Shown piece after piece: positions 18,105 through 29,463 of a stretch of 64,000 bases of DNA. Source of the DNA: Paradevosia shaoguanensis (GTDB taxonomy: Bacteria; Pseudomonadota; Alphaproteobacteria; Rhizobiales; Devosiaceae); contig NZ_CP068983.1 of assembly GCF_016801025.1 (NCBI RefSeq), positions 2,906,501 to 2,970,500 on the forward strand, read 5' to 3'. How positions within the stretch are numbered: position 1 is the stretch's first letter; the number at the start of each line of letters is the position of its first letter. Under the pieces are notes generated by a model. That model was not told the DNA's origin. It made no database searches and saw only the letters and a program-made list of their open reading frames with translations. The translations under genes and the position numbers were made by a program.

Positions 18105-18209
18105 TCTCCCTCCCCCTTGCGGGGAGGGGACAGGGGTGGGGGTGAGCCCCCGACTCCGTGCAGTCCGCCTACCCCCCACCCTGTCCCTCCCCCGCAAGGG
18201 GGGAGGTGA
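18105..18209. repeat. Palindromic repeat family A, variant A3
   Basis: Inverted arms containing GGGGACAGGGGTGGGGG and the complement CCCCACCCTGTCCCTCCCC around a core of about 25 bases. It ends about 30 bases before the methylmalonyl-CoA mutase start and overlaps the upstream region of that gene. Confidence 0.75.
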
Positions 18210-18241
18210 CCTGCCATCGCAATCGCGCCCGGAGGCAGGCC

Positions 18242-20395
<2,154 letters not shown>

Positions 20396-20410
20396 ACAGT
20401 CGCCCGTTGT

Positions 20411-20517
20411 TCACCCCCTCCCTGACCCTCCCCGCAAAAGGGAAGGTGGAGCTTGTTGCTCGATTCTGCCAAAGGCACTCACCCTCCCCCGTGTGGGGAG
20501 GGCCAGGGAGGGGGAAA
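20411..20517. repeat. Palindromic repeat family A, variant A2
   Basis: Same structure as 6561-6670, with core TTGTTGCTCGATTCTGCCAAAGG and a few arm changes. It lies between the mutase and the epimerase genes. Confidence 0.8.
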
Positions 20518-20537
20518 GCCAACCCCGTACCCACCCC

Positions 20538-20963
20538 ATGATCGGTCGCCTCAACCACGTTGCCATCGCCGTTCCGAACCTTGAAAAGGCAACCGAGCGG
20601 TATCACCTCACTCTGGGCGCAGAGGTGTCAGAGCCTCAGGCCTTGCCCGACCACGGGGTGACCGTCGTGTTCGTTCAACTCGAAAACACCAAGATCGAGC
20701 TGCTTCATCCGCTTGGTGAAAACTCGCCCATCACCGGCTTTCTTGCCCGGCATCCGGAGGGCGGCATTCATCACATGTGTTTCGAGGTCAATGATCTCGC
20801 CGATGCCGCCGCCAGGCTGGTGGCGAGCGGCGCGCGCATTCTTGGCGACGGCAAGCCGAAGGTCGGCGCGCATGGCCTGCCGGTTCTGTTTCTCCATCCC
20901 AAGGATTTCGACGGCACCCTCATCGAGCTCGAAGAGGTCAAGCCTGAGATGCAGCCCGCATGA
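20538..20963 (+). CDS. mce: Methylmalonyl-CoA epimerase
   Basis: 141 residues from ATG 20538; upstream in-frame sequence belongs to the repeat. A VOC-fold protein: MIGRLNHVAIAVPNLEKA, ELLHPLGENSPI, GIHHMCFEV and FLHPKDFDGTLIELEE carry the metal-binding histidines and glutamate expected of the epimerase. It interconverts (S)- and (R)-methylmalonyl-CoA, linking PCC to the mutase. It overlaps the next gene by four bases. Confidence 0.9.
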   Translation: MIGRLNHVAIAVPNLEKATERYHLTLGAEVSEPQALPDHGVTVVFVQLENTKIELLHPLGENSPITGFLARHPEGGIHHMCFEVNDLADAAARLVASGARILGDGKPKVGAHGLPVLFLHPKDFDGTLIELEEVKPEMQPA

Positions 20964-21769
20964 GCGTGCTGACCAATCTGGGCCATGCCGCGCTTGCCGA
21001 GGCGATCGAGGCCAATGGTGCAAAATTCCTGCTCGATCTGGGCCGGGCCGGCGGCGGGGAGGAGCGGCACGACGACCTCGATTGGGTCATCGGGGGCTCG
21101 CCCATCGACTATCACAATGCCATCTATGGCGCCCGTCTCGCCAAGGCGAATGCCGATGCGGGTATCGCGGCTTCGCTGGAAGCCCTAAAGCGCCGAAAGG
21201 TGCCCGGCGCCTGGCATGTTGGTCCCTCCATGCTGCCGCGCGATCTCGAAAAGCGCCTCGACCGTGCCGGCTTTACCTATGCCGGCGACGATTACGGCAT
21301 GGCCGCCGACCTCTCCATCGTACCCGAGGCCGTGCGCGTGCCGGATGGCTTTGCCATCCAGCGCGTCGAAACGCGGGCCGAGCTTGATTCCTGGGTGCAT
21401 GTCCTGGGCGGTGGGTTCGGCGAGGGGCCGGTGGAGGCGCGCTGGGTGGGCGATATGTATGCCCGCCTCGGCCTAGATCACCCCGAATGGCACCATTTTC
21501 TCGGCACCTTCGAGGGAAAGCCGGTCTCGACCGCGACCATGCTCTATGGCGCGGGCGTCGCCGGTCTCTATTTCGTCTATACCGATCCCGATTACCGCCG
21601 CCGCGGCATCGGGGCGGCCATGACGGTCGTGCCGCTCAAGCAGGCGGCCGATGACGGCTACAAGGCCGCCGTGCTGGGCGCATCGACCATGGGCCGCCCG
21701 GTCTATGAGCGGCTGGGTTTCCGTGAATATTGCCGCATCGGCATCTTCGAGTGGTGGCCGGAGGCTTAG
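20960..21769 (+). CDS. GNAT-family N-acetyltransferase
   Basis: 269 residues. The C-terminal half carries a GNAT domain (GLYFVYTDPDYRRRGIGAAMT, acetyl-CoA binding RRGIG). The N-terminal part may be a second, degenerate GNAT unit. The ATGA overlap with the epimerase suggests co-translation, although no link to propionate metabolism is evident. Its stop overlaps that of murD2 on the other strand. Confidence 0.75.
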   Translation: MSVLTNLGHAALAEAIEANGAKFLLDLGRAGGGEERHDDLDWVIGGSPIDYHNAIYGARLAKANADAGIAASLEALKRRKVPGAWHVGPSMLPRDLEKRLDRAGFTYAGDDYGMAADLSIVPEAVRVPDGFAIQRVETRAELDSWVHVLGGGFGEGPVEARWVGDMYARLGLDHPEWHHFLGTFEGKPVSTATMLYGAGVAGLYFVYTDPDYRRRGIGAAMTVVPLKQAADDGYKAAVLGASTMGRPVYERLGFREYCRIGIFEWWPEA

Positions 21770-23067
21770 GCCACCTTTTCCCCGAAGAGCTTTTCGGCCA
21801 GCGCGATGAACGTATTCCCGCGTTCCTCGAAATTCTTGAACTGGTTGTAGCTCGGCGCACCTGGCGAAAGGATCACCGCATCGAACCGGTTGCGGCGATG
21901 GGACAGCGCCTGCATCGCCGTTTCGAGGTTTTCCGCTTCCAGCACCTCGATCTGCGGAGCGGTAGCATAGGTTGCCGTCGCCAGCCGATCGCCTGTTACC
22001 GGCAGGCACACCAGCACCGTCACCCCACGCGGGGCGAGAAGCGTCGCGAGTTCCGTATAGTCCTGGTTGCGTTCGTGGCCGCCGGCGATGAGCGCGATGC
22101 GCATGCCCGGGAAGGCCGCGAGCGCCGCCTTGGTGGCTTCCGGCGTCGTCGAGATCGAGTCGTTGACGAACAGCATGCCGCCCACGATGTGCTCTTCGAG
22201 CCGATGGGGCAGCGGCTTGAACTCGGCAATGCCCTTGAGCACGCCCTCGAGCGTGCCTCCCGCCGCCAGTGCGATCTGCGCGGCGAGCCGGGCATTGTCG
22301 AGATTGTGCGCCCCCTTGAGGCGCGAAATGCTCACTGCGTCCACGATGGCCTGATCGCTCTCGCGATCGAGCGCCGGCACGAGGCGTGCCGGATTACGCA
22401 GCGCCTCGAGCACCAGCTTGTTGTCCTTGGCCCCGACACCCAGCGCCACCGGAAAATCCTTGTCGCGGTCGATGAGGTTGAGCTTGTCAGCGTAGTAATG
22501 CTCGACATCGCGGTGCCAGTCGGTGTGTTCGGGCGAAAGGTTGGTTATGGCGGCGATATCGGGCGTAAAAGCCATGTCCGCCGTCTGGTAGGACGAAAGC
22601 TCGAAAACCACGGTCTTGTACTTGTCCGCCACGTCGAGCGGCGCCACGCCCACATTGCCGCCCAGGCCCGCATCGACACCCGAATTGGTCAGCATCAGCC
22701 AGGTCAGCGTTGCCGTGGTCGATTTGCCCTTGGTGCCCGAAATGGCGACCACCTTGACCTTGCTCCGGTATTCCTCGCCCCAGAGGTTGAGGTTGGAAGT
22801 CACCGCGATCCCTGCCTCGCGCGCGATGGCGAAGATGGGGCGGTAGCGCGAGACACCCGGGCTCTTGACGATGGTGCCGAAACGGCGCGCGGCGATCGCG
22901 TCCTGCAGGTCGGACGGGGCGATGATCTCGACATCCTCGATGTCCACGTCGCCGCTGTCCACCGTCACGTAGACCTTCGTTCCGGGAGAATGGGTGCGGA
23001 TGAAGTCGCGCGTCGAGCGGGCTTCTCTGCCCGCTCCATAGAGCAGCACGGGCGCATCAAAGTGCAT
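21766..23067 (-). CDS. murD2: MurD2: UDP-MurNAc-L-Ala--L-glutamate ligase (inferred)
   Basis: 433 residues from ATG 23067; an ATG-like start at 23088 is also possible. Mur ligase motifs: SGTKGKSTTATLTW for ATP binding, NLSPEHTDWH, and KGAHNLDNARLA. The partner gene upstream encodes a MurL-type epimerase and the two overlap, which suits MurD2, which adds L-Glu that MurL then epimerises to D-Glu. A classical MurD adding D-Glu cannot be excluded from motifs alone, so this call rests partly on the neighbour. Confidence 0.82.
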   Translation of the reverse strand: MHFDAPVLLYGAGREARSTRDFIRTHSPGTKVYVTVDSGDVDIEDVEIIAPSDLQDAIAARRFGTIVKSPGVSRYRPIFAIAREAGIAVTSNLNLWGEEYRSKVKVVAISGTKGKSTTATLTWLMLTNSGVDAGLGGNVGVAPLDVADKYKTVVFELSSYQTADMAFTPDIAAITNLSPEHTDWHRDVEHYYADKLNLIDRDKDFPVALGVGAKDNKLVLEALRNPARLVPALDRESDQAIVDAVSISRLKGAHNLDNARLAAQIALAAGGTLEGVLKGIAEFKPLPHRLEEHIVGGMLFVNDSISTTPEATKAALAAFPGMRIALIAGGHERNQDYTELATLLAPRGVTVLVCLPVTGDRLATATYATAPQIEVLEAENLETAMQALSHRRNRFDAVILSPGAPSYNQFKNFEERGNTFIALAEKLFGEKVA

Positions 23068-24388
23068 GGGGCGAAATCCTCGCGGCAAGACTTTGGGGTA
23101 TGTGATGTTCGCTACTGTCGGCCATCAGCTCAGCCAAAGCAAATTCAAGTTTGCCTTCGCCGTATTGTGTCAACAGGTCCGGCTTGAGCAATTGCACGAT
23201 GGGCTCGTCCGCCCATTCCGAACGCTTGGTCAATTCATAGAGGCAGGCCGCTGCCTCGAGGATTTCGCCAACGCATTCCCAGGGCTTCTGCCCGGCGAGA
23301 CCCGTGAGCTCACGGAAGGAATGCTCGTGCTCGGGCTGAGCCAGCAGATCCTGGCCGAAAATGCCGACCAGCCGCTCCTTGCTCATCACTGGCGCGAAGA
23401 TCAGGAAGACGAAATGGCATTTCGGGCATTCCCCGCACCAGAGCGGGCCATCGTGTCCCGCCAGCCGGAAATTGCGATTGCAGCTTGAAAACACGTGGTC
23501 GTACTTGGTCTCACGCGCGAACAGCGAAGCGATCCGGGCCTCCGAATAGGGCCGCAGGATCGAGAAATACTGCAGCGAGCCACCCGTCGCGTTCGCCAGC
23601 ACCGAGGCCAGAATCTCTTCGAACTGGATGGATTTGGAGTGCTGGTGATTGGCCTCGCGGCCATCGAAGGTCACATTGCCCTCGCTCGCCGAGCGCTCGT
23701 TGGAGAGCACGATGCGGTTGTAGCCGTAGAGCACGGCGCAAAGCGCGGCGATCATCGAATTGATGGCCGTCGAGGGCACGTGGCCATTGTAAAAGCCCGG
23801 CTCCTTGGAGAGCCGGATCATTTCCTTGTCGAGCGTGCGCGTCACATAGATCGGCGGAATGCCGATCTTGTCGACCGAGGAGAGGATCGGCCCCTTGGGG
23901 TTGACCGCGAATGGGGTAAAGGCGACATCGGCCGCCTGCAGCAGCTCGACGCTTACCAGCGAATCCTTGCCGCCGCCGATCGGCACCAGCGCACGATCCG
24001 GCAGGTCGAAGCGGGCAGGGCGGTGGTTGTCCTCTGGCGCCTCGAGCGACAGCTTGCCGAAGCGCTGGAGGTTGTTGCGGGCATAGAATTCGCCCAGCCC
24101 GTTCTCGTAGACGTCGATGACGAAAGCGCGCTCTTCGGTCGTCAACGCGATATCGGGCGCAGCGATCTTGAGTGGGGCCAGCAGCTTGAAATAGCTCACG
24201 CCCATCACGATCGCTGCGAGACCCAGCAGCTTGCCGAAGGTCTCGGTCTCAGCCGCCCGCGCATCGGCGCCAGGCGGCAATTCCAGGGTTTCGCAGAAGC
24301 GGCGGTCGTTCAGCCCGTAGTCGAAGCGAACAAGCCCCTTTGCTGCGTCGTAGACAGGCTTGTCGATGAAGAAGGTCGTTGCGGGCAT
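23057..24388 (-). CDS. murL: MurL: UDP-MurNAc-L-Ala-L-Glu epimerase
   Basis: 443 residues from ATG 24388 (longer TTG-type start at 24538 rejected; AAGG upstream of 24388). Motifs include PIGGGKDSLVSVELLQ, resembling an ATP-pyrophosphatase/NAD synthase-like loop, and CGECPKCHFVFLIFAP, a cysteine cluster. This pattern matches MurL, which epimerises the terminal L-Glu of UDP-MurNAc-L-Ala-L-Glu. It overlaps murD2 by 11 bases. Confidence 0.85.
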   Translation of the reverse strand: MPATTFFIDKPVYDAAKGLVRFDYGLNDRRFCETLELPPGADARAAETETFGKLLGLAAIVMGVSYFKLLAPLKIAAPDIALTTEERAFVIDVYENGLGEFYARNNLQRFGKLSLEAPEDNHRPARFDLPDRALVPIGGGKDSLVSVELLQAADVAFTPFAVNPKGPILSSVDKIGIPPIYVTRTLDKEMIRLSKEPGFYNGHVPSTAINSMIAALCAVLYGYNRIVLSNERSASEGNVTFDGREANHQHSKSIQFEEILASVLANATGGSLQYFSILRPYSEARIASLFARETKYDHVFSSCNRNFRLAGHDGPLWCGECPKCHFVFLIFAPVMSKERLVGIFGQDLLAQPEHEHSFRELTGLAGQKPWECVGEILEAAACLYELTKRSEWADEPIVQLLKPDLLTQYGEGKLEFALAELMADSSEHHIPQSLAARISPHAL

Positions 24389-24462
24389 GGGACCTTGTCG
24401 GTGAATCACGTCCACTAGAGATAGGTGTTCCTTGCTGCTTTGGGAACTGGGTGGGCGATGGC

Positions 24463-25353
24463 CTAGTAGACCCGCATCTGCAAGCGCATCACGATCTCGC
24501 TGCCCAGCCGCTGGAAGCCGTATTCGCGCATCAGGCACGACCAGCCGTTTCCCGACTTTTCGACACGGAACAGGTTGTATCGCGCCGGGTCGTCATGGCT
24601 TCCACCCTGCGCAGCACCGGCAGCCGCCACTCCGATCACCGGCACGTCGATGGTGGGGCCGGGGATCGAGTGGATCGTCGATTTGTGGGTGTGGCCATGG
24701 AGGATGACCTCGGCGCCATGCTTGGCCACGACGTCGCGGAAAAGCTGTGCACCCCAGAGGCCGAGCCTAAAGTTCCGGTCCTCCACATTGGGCGGGTGGT
24801 GGATCATCACCATGCGGAAATAGCCGGCCTCGCCAAGCACATCGAGACACCGGGCCAGCCGCCCGGCCTGCGCTTCATCGAACTTGCCGGCCGCAAAGAA
24901 GGGCGGGGTGGTGATGGCGCTCGAACAGGCAATCACGGCCACATCGCCCACCCGACGAACATAAGGGAAGGGCGACTTGTCGACCGTCTCGCCGGCAATG
25001 TAGCCGTCCCAACGCTCGCGCGCCTTTTCGAGCGCACCGCGCACATAGGCATCATGGTTGCCCGGGCAGACGCAAACCTCTTCGGGCGTGCCCACGGTCT
25101 GCAGCCAGTTGGCGGCGGTGTTGATCTCGGCATCGAGCGCCAGGTTTGTCAGGTCGCCGGTCACGGCCACAATATCGGGCGCCTGGCTGCGCATGTGGCG
25201 GATGAGATTGCTCAACCCGTCGCCATCCAGCGTCCGGTTGCGCTTGAGTTTCCAGTTGAGGAAGCCGGTGATGCGCTTGGAAAGCAGATCCTGAAAGCGG
25301 ACGGGCGGCAGGGGCGCCAGGTGGATGTCCGAGATATGGGCCAGCGTTGTCAT
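24463..25353 (-). CDS. Metallophosphoesterase
   Basis: 296 residues from ATG 25353 (an extra eight residues are possible). Calcineurin-like motifs in order: ISDIHLA, VTGDLTN, PGNHDAY, MIHHPP and LHGHTHKS give the two-metal centre. It has no signal peptide, so it acts in the cytoplasm; substrate unknown. It lies divergent from a Nudix gene. Confidence 0.85.
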   Translation of the reverse strand: MTTLAHISDIHLAPLPPVRFQDLLSKRITGFLNWKLKRNRTLDGDGLSNLIRHMRSQAPDIVAVTGDLTNLALDAEINTAANWLQTVGTPEEVCVCPGNHDAYVRGALEKARERWDGYIAGETVDKSPFPYVRRVGDVAVIACSSAITTPPFFAAGKFDEAQAGRLARCLDVLGEAGYFRMVMIHHPPNVEDRNFRLGLWGAQLFRDVVAKHGAEVILHGHTHKSTIHSIPGPTIDVPVIGVAAAGAAQGGSHDDPARYNLFRVEKSGNGWSCLMREYGFQRLGSEIVMRLQMRVY

Positions 25354-25464
25354 CGCGCGCCTAATGCCATGCGGCACGGCCCAAGAAAACGTCTATTTTG
25401 GACTGGCTGCAATTCAGCCGTTGCACCGACCCTGCTATTGAGAGACTCAAACTGGAGTTCGGGC

Positions 25465-25944
25465 ATGCGACTCACTCGATGGCAGCGCCTCAGATCGCGT
25501 GTATTTCTCTTCGCCGTAGGCCTCAAGCGCCGCATGACGTTCGGCGTTCGCGTCATGCTCATCGACGACAATAAAATCTTCTTGATCCGCCATACCTATA
25601 TGCCCGGCTGGCAGCTCCCTGGCGGAGGCGTCGAACCGGGCGAGAGCGCCGAGGAAAGCGCTGCCCGCGAGGTGTTCGAGGAAGGCGGGCTCAAGGTCAC
25701 CGGCCCGCTCGAACTCTTCGGCATCTACCACAATGTGAGTTCGGTCACGAACCGCGATCACGTGGCGCTCTTCCTCTGTCGGCAATTCGAGCAGGCCGTG
25801 GAATTCCGCAGGAGTTTCGAGATCGCCGAAGCCGGCTGGTTCCCCCTCGATGCGCTGCCCGATGGGCTCTCGCCTGCTACAACGCAACGGGTGGCCGAAG
25901 TGTTCGGTGGCGAGCCGCGTAGCGGCGTATGGGGTGTCGTGTAG
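25465..25944 (+). CDS. Nudix hydrolase
   Basis: 159 residues from ATG 25465. The Nudix box starts GGGVEPGESAEESAARE and continues VFEEGGL, the full Gx5Ex7REUxEExGU pattern. The N-terminus is basic (RLRSRVF). Substrate is not predictable from sequence. Confidence 0.85.
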   Translation: MRLTRWQRLRSRVFLFAVGLKRRMTFGVRVMLIDDNKIFLIRHTYMPGWQLPGGGVEPGESAEESAAREVFEEGGLKVTGPLELFGIYHNVSSVTNRDHVALFLCRQFEQAVEFRRSFEIAEAGWFPLDALPDGLSPATTQRVAEVFGGEPRSGVWGVV

Positions 25945-25969
25945 CGCTCGGGTCGAGCGCCTGGAAAAA

Positions 25970-25996
25970 CGCCTCCCCGGCAGGACCGGGAAGGCG
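25970..25996. terminator. Hairpin between convergent genes
   Basis: CGCCTCCCCGG and CCGGGAAGGCG pair with one mismatch around CAGGA. AAAAA upstream gives a T-run on the minus strand for the MFS gene. Confidence 0.6.
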
Positions 25997-26004
25997 GAAG
26001 CTTG

Positions 26005-27492
26005 TCAGTGGGTGACGACGGCGCCTTCAGGCATCTCGTCGTCCGCCGGCTTGCGCACGAAGAACGCCGCCACGATGGCGAACATCGAGATCACCGCGCC
26101 CCACACGAATGCCGTGTGGATGCCGTCGGCAGTGGCGGCGACCGGGTCGACGCCACCCTGGGCCAGTTGACCTGCAGTCATCGACATCAGCGCCACGAAA
26201 AGCGCTGTGCCGGCCGCACCTGCCAGCTGCTGGGCCGTGCCGATAACCGCGCTGCCGTGCGAATAGAGCTTGCGCGGCAGCGATCCGAGGCTGGCGGTGA
26301 AGAGCGGCGTGAACATCAGCGCCAGGCCGATGCTCAGCGTCACGTGGGCGGCCAGCAGCCAGTATTGCGAGGTGTGCTGGTCGAGGAGCGTCATCGCCCA
26401 GAGTACCGCGCTCACGATGATCGAGCCCGGGATGATGAGCGGACCCGGCCCGTGCCGGTCATAGAGACGGCCGACGAAGGGCGCGATGAGGCCCATGATG
26501 AGGCCACCCGGTAGGAGCAGCAGGCCGGTCTGGAGGGCATCCAGGCCCAGCACGTTCTGCACGTAGATCGGCAGCAGGATGATGGTGCCGAATAGCGCCA
26601 TCGTGCTGATCGCCATCATCACCACCGAAACCGTGAAGATCGGGGCGAGGAAGGTGCGCAGGTCGAGCAGGGCCTTGTCCTCGCGCTGGAGCGAGAGCTG
26701 GCGCCAGATGAAGAGCGCCAGGGCCACCACGCCCACGACGATCGGCAGCCAGCCCGGCACGGGGCCCGGATGGTTGGCGGCTTCACCCAGGCTGGAAAGG
26801 CCATAGACCAGTCCGCCGAAGCCGAAGACCGACAGGATCACCGAAGGCACGTCGAACGGCGCCGGACGGGGCGTCGTGACGTTCTTGATGCGCGCCATGC
26901 CAAGCGCGAGCGAGGCAAGGGCGATCGGCAGGACCAGCCAGAACATCCAGCGCCAGTCCAGAACGTTGAGGATGATCCCCGAGATCGTGGGACCGATGGC
27001 GGGGGCCACCGAGATCACGATCGAGATATTGCCCATGGTGCGGCCGCGCGAAGCGGGCGGCACCAGGTTCATGACCGTGGTCATGAGCAGGGGCATCATC
27101 GTGGCCGTGCCGACCGCCTGCACCACGCGGGCGAGCAGCAGCACCGGGAAGCCCGGCGAGATGGCGGCGATGAAGGTACCGGCGCTGAACATGGTCATGG
27201 CGAACATGAACACCGCGCGGGTGGTGAAGCGTTGCAGCATGAAGCCGGTGATCGGGATGACCACGGCCATGGTGAGCATGAAGGCGGTCGTCAGCCATTG
27301 CGCAGCACTTGCCGTGATGCCCAGGTCGGACATCAGGTGGGGTAGCGCCACGCCCATGATCGTCTCGTTGAGGATCACGACGAAGGCTGAGACGAGCAGA
27401 AGGGAGATCACGAGGCGATTGCGTCGCTCCGTGGCATCGTCAATAGGTTGCTCTGCCGGCGATGCGGCAGTCATAGGGCTGTCGTGTGTCAT
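26005..27492 (-). CDS. DHA2-type MFS multidrug efflux transporter
   Basis: 495 residues with about 14 helices, the DHA2 hallmark. QWLTTAFMLTMAVVIPITGFM gives the motif D-like region and RVVQAVGTATMMPLLM motif C-like; ASRGRTMG and GPTISGIILNVLDWRWMFW are family typical. It probably exports drugs or other toxic compounds by proton antiport. No regulator or membrane-fusion partner is adjacent, so it is likely a single-component inner-membrane pump. Confidence 0.88.
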   Translation of the reverse strand: MTHDSPMTAASPAEQPIDDATERRNRLVISLLLVSAFVVILNETIMGVALPHLMSDLGITASAAQWLTTAFMLTMAVVIPITGFMLQRFTTRAVFMFAMTMFSAGTFIAAISPGFPVLLLARVVQAVGTATMMPLLMTTVMNLVPPASRGRTMGNISIVISVAPAIGPTISGIILNVLDWRWMFWLVLPIALASLALGMARIKNVTTPRPAPFDVPSVILSVFGFGGLVYGLSSLGEAANHPGPVPGWLPIVVGVVALALFIWRQLSLQREDKALLDLRTFLAPIFTVSVVMMAISTMALFGTIILLPIYVQNVLGLDALQTGLLLLPGGLIMGLIAPFVGRLYDRHGPGPLIIPGSIIVSAVLWAMTLLDQHTSQYWLLAAHVTLSIGLALMFTPLFTASLGSLPRKLYSHGSAVIGTAQQLAGAAGTALFVALMSMTAGQLAQGGVDPVAATADGIHTAFVWGAVISMFAIVAAFFVRKPADDEMPEGAVVTH

Positions 27493-27653
27493 GATGTCGG
27501 CTCGAAAGGGCGTAAATGAAAGGGAGGCCCGCGACCGGGTTCGTCAGCGGGGCGCGCCGTATGCGCTATATCGAGCCATTGTGTCAACCCCAAGTCGGAA
27601 AGAAACCCGCTGCGGCCGCAAATGGTCGCAGCGAGCGACTGGGGCAGGGCGCA

Positions 27654-28616
27654 TCAGCCCTTCATGAAGTCCAGTTCCGGCCCGACCGGCACGATGCGCG
27701 TCGGGTTGATGGTCACGTGGCTCCAGTAATAATGCGTCTTGATATGGTCCATGTTGACCGTCTCGGCGACGCCCGGCACGCGATAGAGTTCGCGCAGCAG
27801 CCGCGTAATGTTGGGATAATCGGCGATCCGCTGGATGTTGCACTTGAAGTGCCCGACATAGACCGCGTCGAACCGCAGCAGCGTCGTCAGCAGGCGCCAG
27901 TCGGCCTCGGTCACCACGTCGCCGGCGAGGTATCGGTGTTCGCCGAGCAGGCCTTCAACCCAGTCGAGCGCATCGAAGAGCTTGCGCACGGCGCTTTCAT
28001 AGGCGTCCTGGCGCGTGGCGAAGCCGGCGCGGTAGACGCCGTTGTTGATCTCGGCATAGACGCGGGCATTGATCTCGTCGATCCGCTCGCGCAGCGGCTC
28101 GGGGTAGTAGTCGAGCGTGTTCCCGGTCAGCCCGTCGAAGGCCGAGTTGAACATGCGGATGATTTCCGAGCTCTCGTTGTTGACGATCGTGCCGGTCTTC
28201 TTGTCCCAGAGTACCGGCACGGTCACGCGGCCGGTATAGTCGGGCATGGCCTTGGCGTAGACCTGCCAAAGATAGTCCGCGCCGTTGATGGTGTCGGCGG
28301 TCGAGCCCATTTCACCGGTAAAGGCCCAGCCGGTTTCGTCCGGCATCTTGGGCGAGACGATCGAGACCGTGATCAGGTCTTCGAGGCCCTTGAGCTTGCG
28401 GTAGATGAGGGTGCGGTGCGCCCAGGGACAGGCGAGCGACACATAGAGGTGGTAACGCCCTGCCTCGGCCTTGAAGCCGCCTGTGCCGGTCGGGCCGGCG
28501 CTGCCATCGGGGGTCACCCAGTTGCGGAAGCTGGCGGCTGCACGCTCGAAGGTGCCGCCGGTCTTCTTGGTATCGTACCACTGCGTGGACCATTGTCCGT
28601 CAATCAAAAGTCCCAA
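27654..28616 (-). CDS. Glutathionyl-hydroquinone reductase (Xi-class GST)
   Basis: 320 residues, usual length for the family. The catalytic C63 is in SLACPWAHRTLI, followed by VVTEADWRLLTTLLRFDAVYVGHFKCN and IPDYPNITRLLRELY-like sequence typical of the C-terminal domain. The enzyme removes glutathione from glutathionyl-hydroquinones during quinone detoxification. The annotation is well supported by motif order. Confidence 0.88.
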   Translation of the reverse strand: MGLLIDGQWSTQWYDTKKTGGTFERAAASFRNWVTPDGSAGPTGTGGFKAEAGRYHLYVSLACPWAHRTLIYRKLKGLEDLITVSIVSPKMPDETGWAFTGEMGSTADTINGADYLWQVYAKAMPDYTGRVTVPVLWDKKTGTIVNNESSEIIRMFNSAFDGLTGNTLDYYPEPLRERIDEINARVYAEINNGVYRAGFATRQDAYESAVRKLFDALDWVEGLLGEHRYLAGDVVTEADWRLLTTLLRFDAVYVGHFKCNIQRIADYPNITRLLRELYRVPGVAETVNMDHIKTHYYWSHVTINPTRIVPVGPELDFMKG

Positions 28617-28893
28617 GATCGGTCCCTTTCTGTTCGCTTTTCGTCATCCTAAGTCCGTATTTGGATGCTGGGTTACTAGGTGCAAATTAGACGACACACT
28701 GTCTTGAAAAACTTGGGCTTGGTCCCGACTTTCGTTTGCGCGAGGCCAATCATGGTGCTAATGCGAATTTCAGGCGTCAGGAGGCGTCTAGGATGGAGAA
28801 GGTTCTTCAGGTGACACGACGACCCTAGCAGGTCAGCAGGTGGCTGCGTCGAGCAGCCGCGATAGTCCTTATTGTGTTCCAGGACCCGTCATC

Positions 28894-29451
28894 ATGATTG
28901 CTCCGTCGCTTTCCGCCCTTGAGGCTGCGTCCGTTCCGCTCGGCTCGCCCCTTGTCCGTTTTGCCACTTCCGCCGACGATGCCTTCGTCGAAGAGCTGCA
29001 GGCCATTGCCTTCGGCCCCGGCCGGTTTGCGCGTACGGCTTTCCGCGTCCGCGAGCGGTTCCCGATCGATCCGACGCTCAGCCTCATCGCCGAAGTCGAT
29101 GGCTCGCCGTGCGGCTCGGTCTGGATGACCCCCATCAGCATCGGCGGCATCGACGGCTACATGCTCGGGCCGCTGGCCACCCACCCCAATTTCCGCAAAC
29201 GCGGCGCCGGCAAGCTGCTGGCGCGCGAAGTGAGCCGGATCGCGCTTGAGCGCGGCGAGGGGAGCTTCGTGATCCTCGTGGGCGATTTCGACTATTACGG
29301 GCCGCTTGGCTACGTGCAGATGCCCGAGGGCAATGTGCAATGGCCGGGCCCCGTTGATCCCAAGCGCGTCCTCCTGCACTCTGCTGATCCGACGCTTGCC
29401 GTGCGACTCAAGGGCCCGATTGCAGCGTTTGGAGCGCGCAAGAAGGCTTAG
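28894..29451 (+). CDS. GNAT-family acetyltransferase (YhbS-like)
   Basis: 185 residues from ATG 28894; a GTG start at 28840 would add 18 residues. GNAT features: LIAEVDGSPCGSVWMTPI, LGPLATHPNFRKRGAGKLL and GDFDYYGPLGYVQM. Small-molecule or protein substrate unknown. It sits upstream of nudL and cca, with 12 bases to the next start. Confidence 0.82.
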   Translation: MIAPSLSALEAASVPLGSPLVRFATSADDAFVEELQAIAFGPGRFARTAFRVRERFPIDPTLSLIAEVDGSPCGSVWMTPISIGGIDGYMLGPLATHPNFRKRGAGKLLAREVSRIALERGEGSFVILVGDFDYYGPLGYVQMPEGNVQWPGPVDPKRVLLHSADPTLAVRLKGPIAAFGARKKA

Positions 29452-29463
29452 GAGTATCTGCTG

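Noticed and set aside
18158-18241. Extended N-terminus of methylmalonyl-CoA mutase
   Set aside because: The open frame runs back into a palindromic repeat; the ribosome-binding site and family start support 18242.
28740-28810. Possible 20-residue basic peptide starting at 28751
   Set aside because: Too short, no convincing ribosome-binding site, and no evidence of conservation available.
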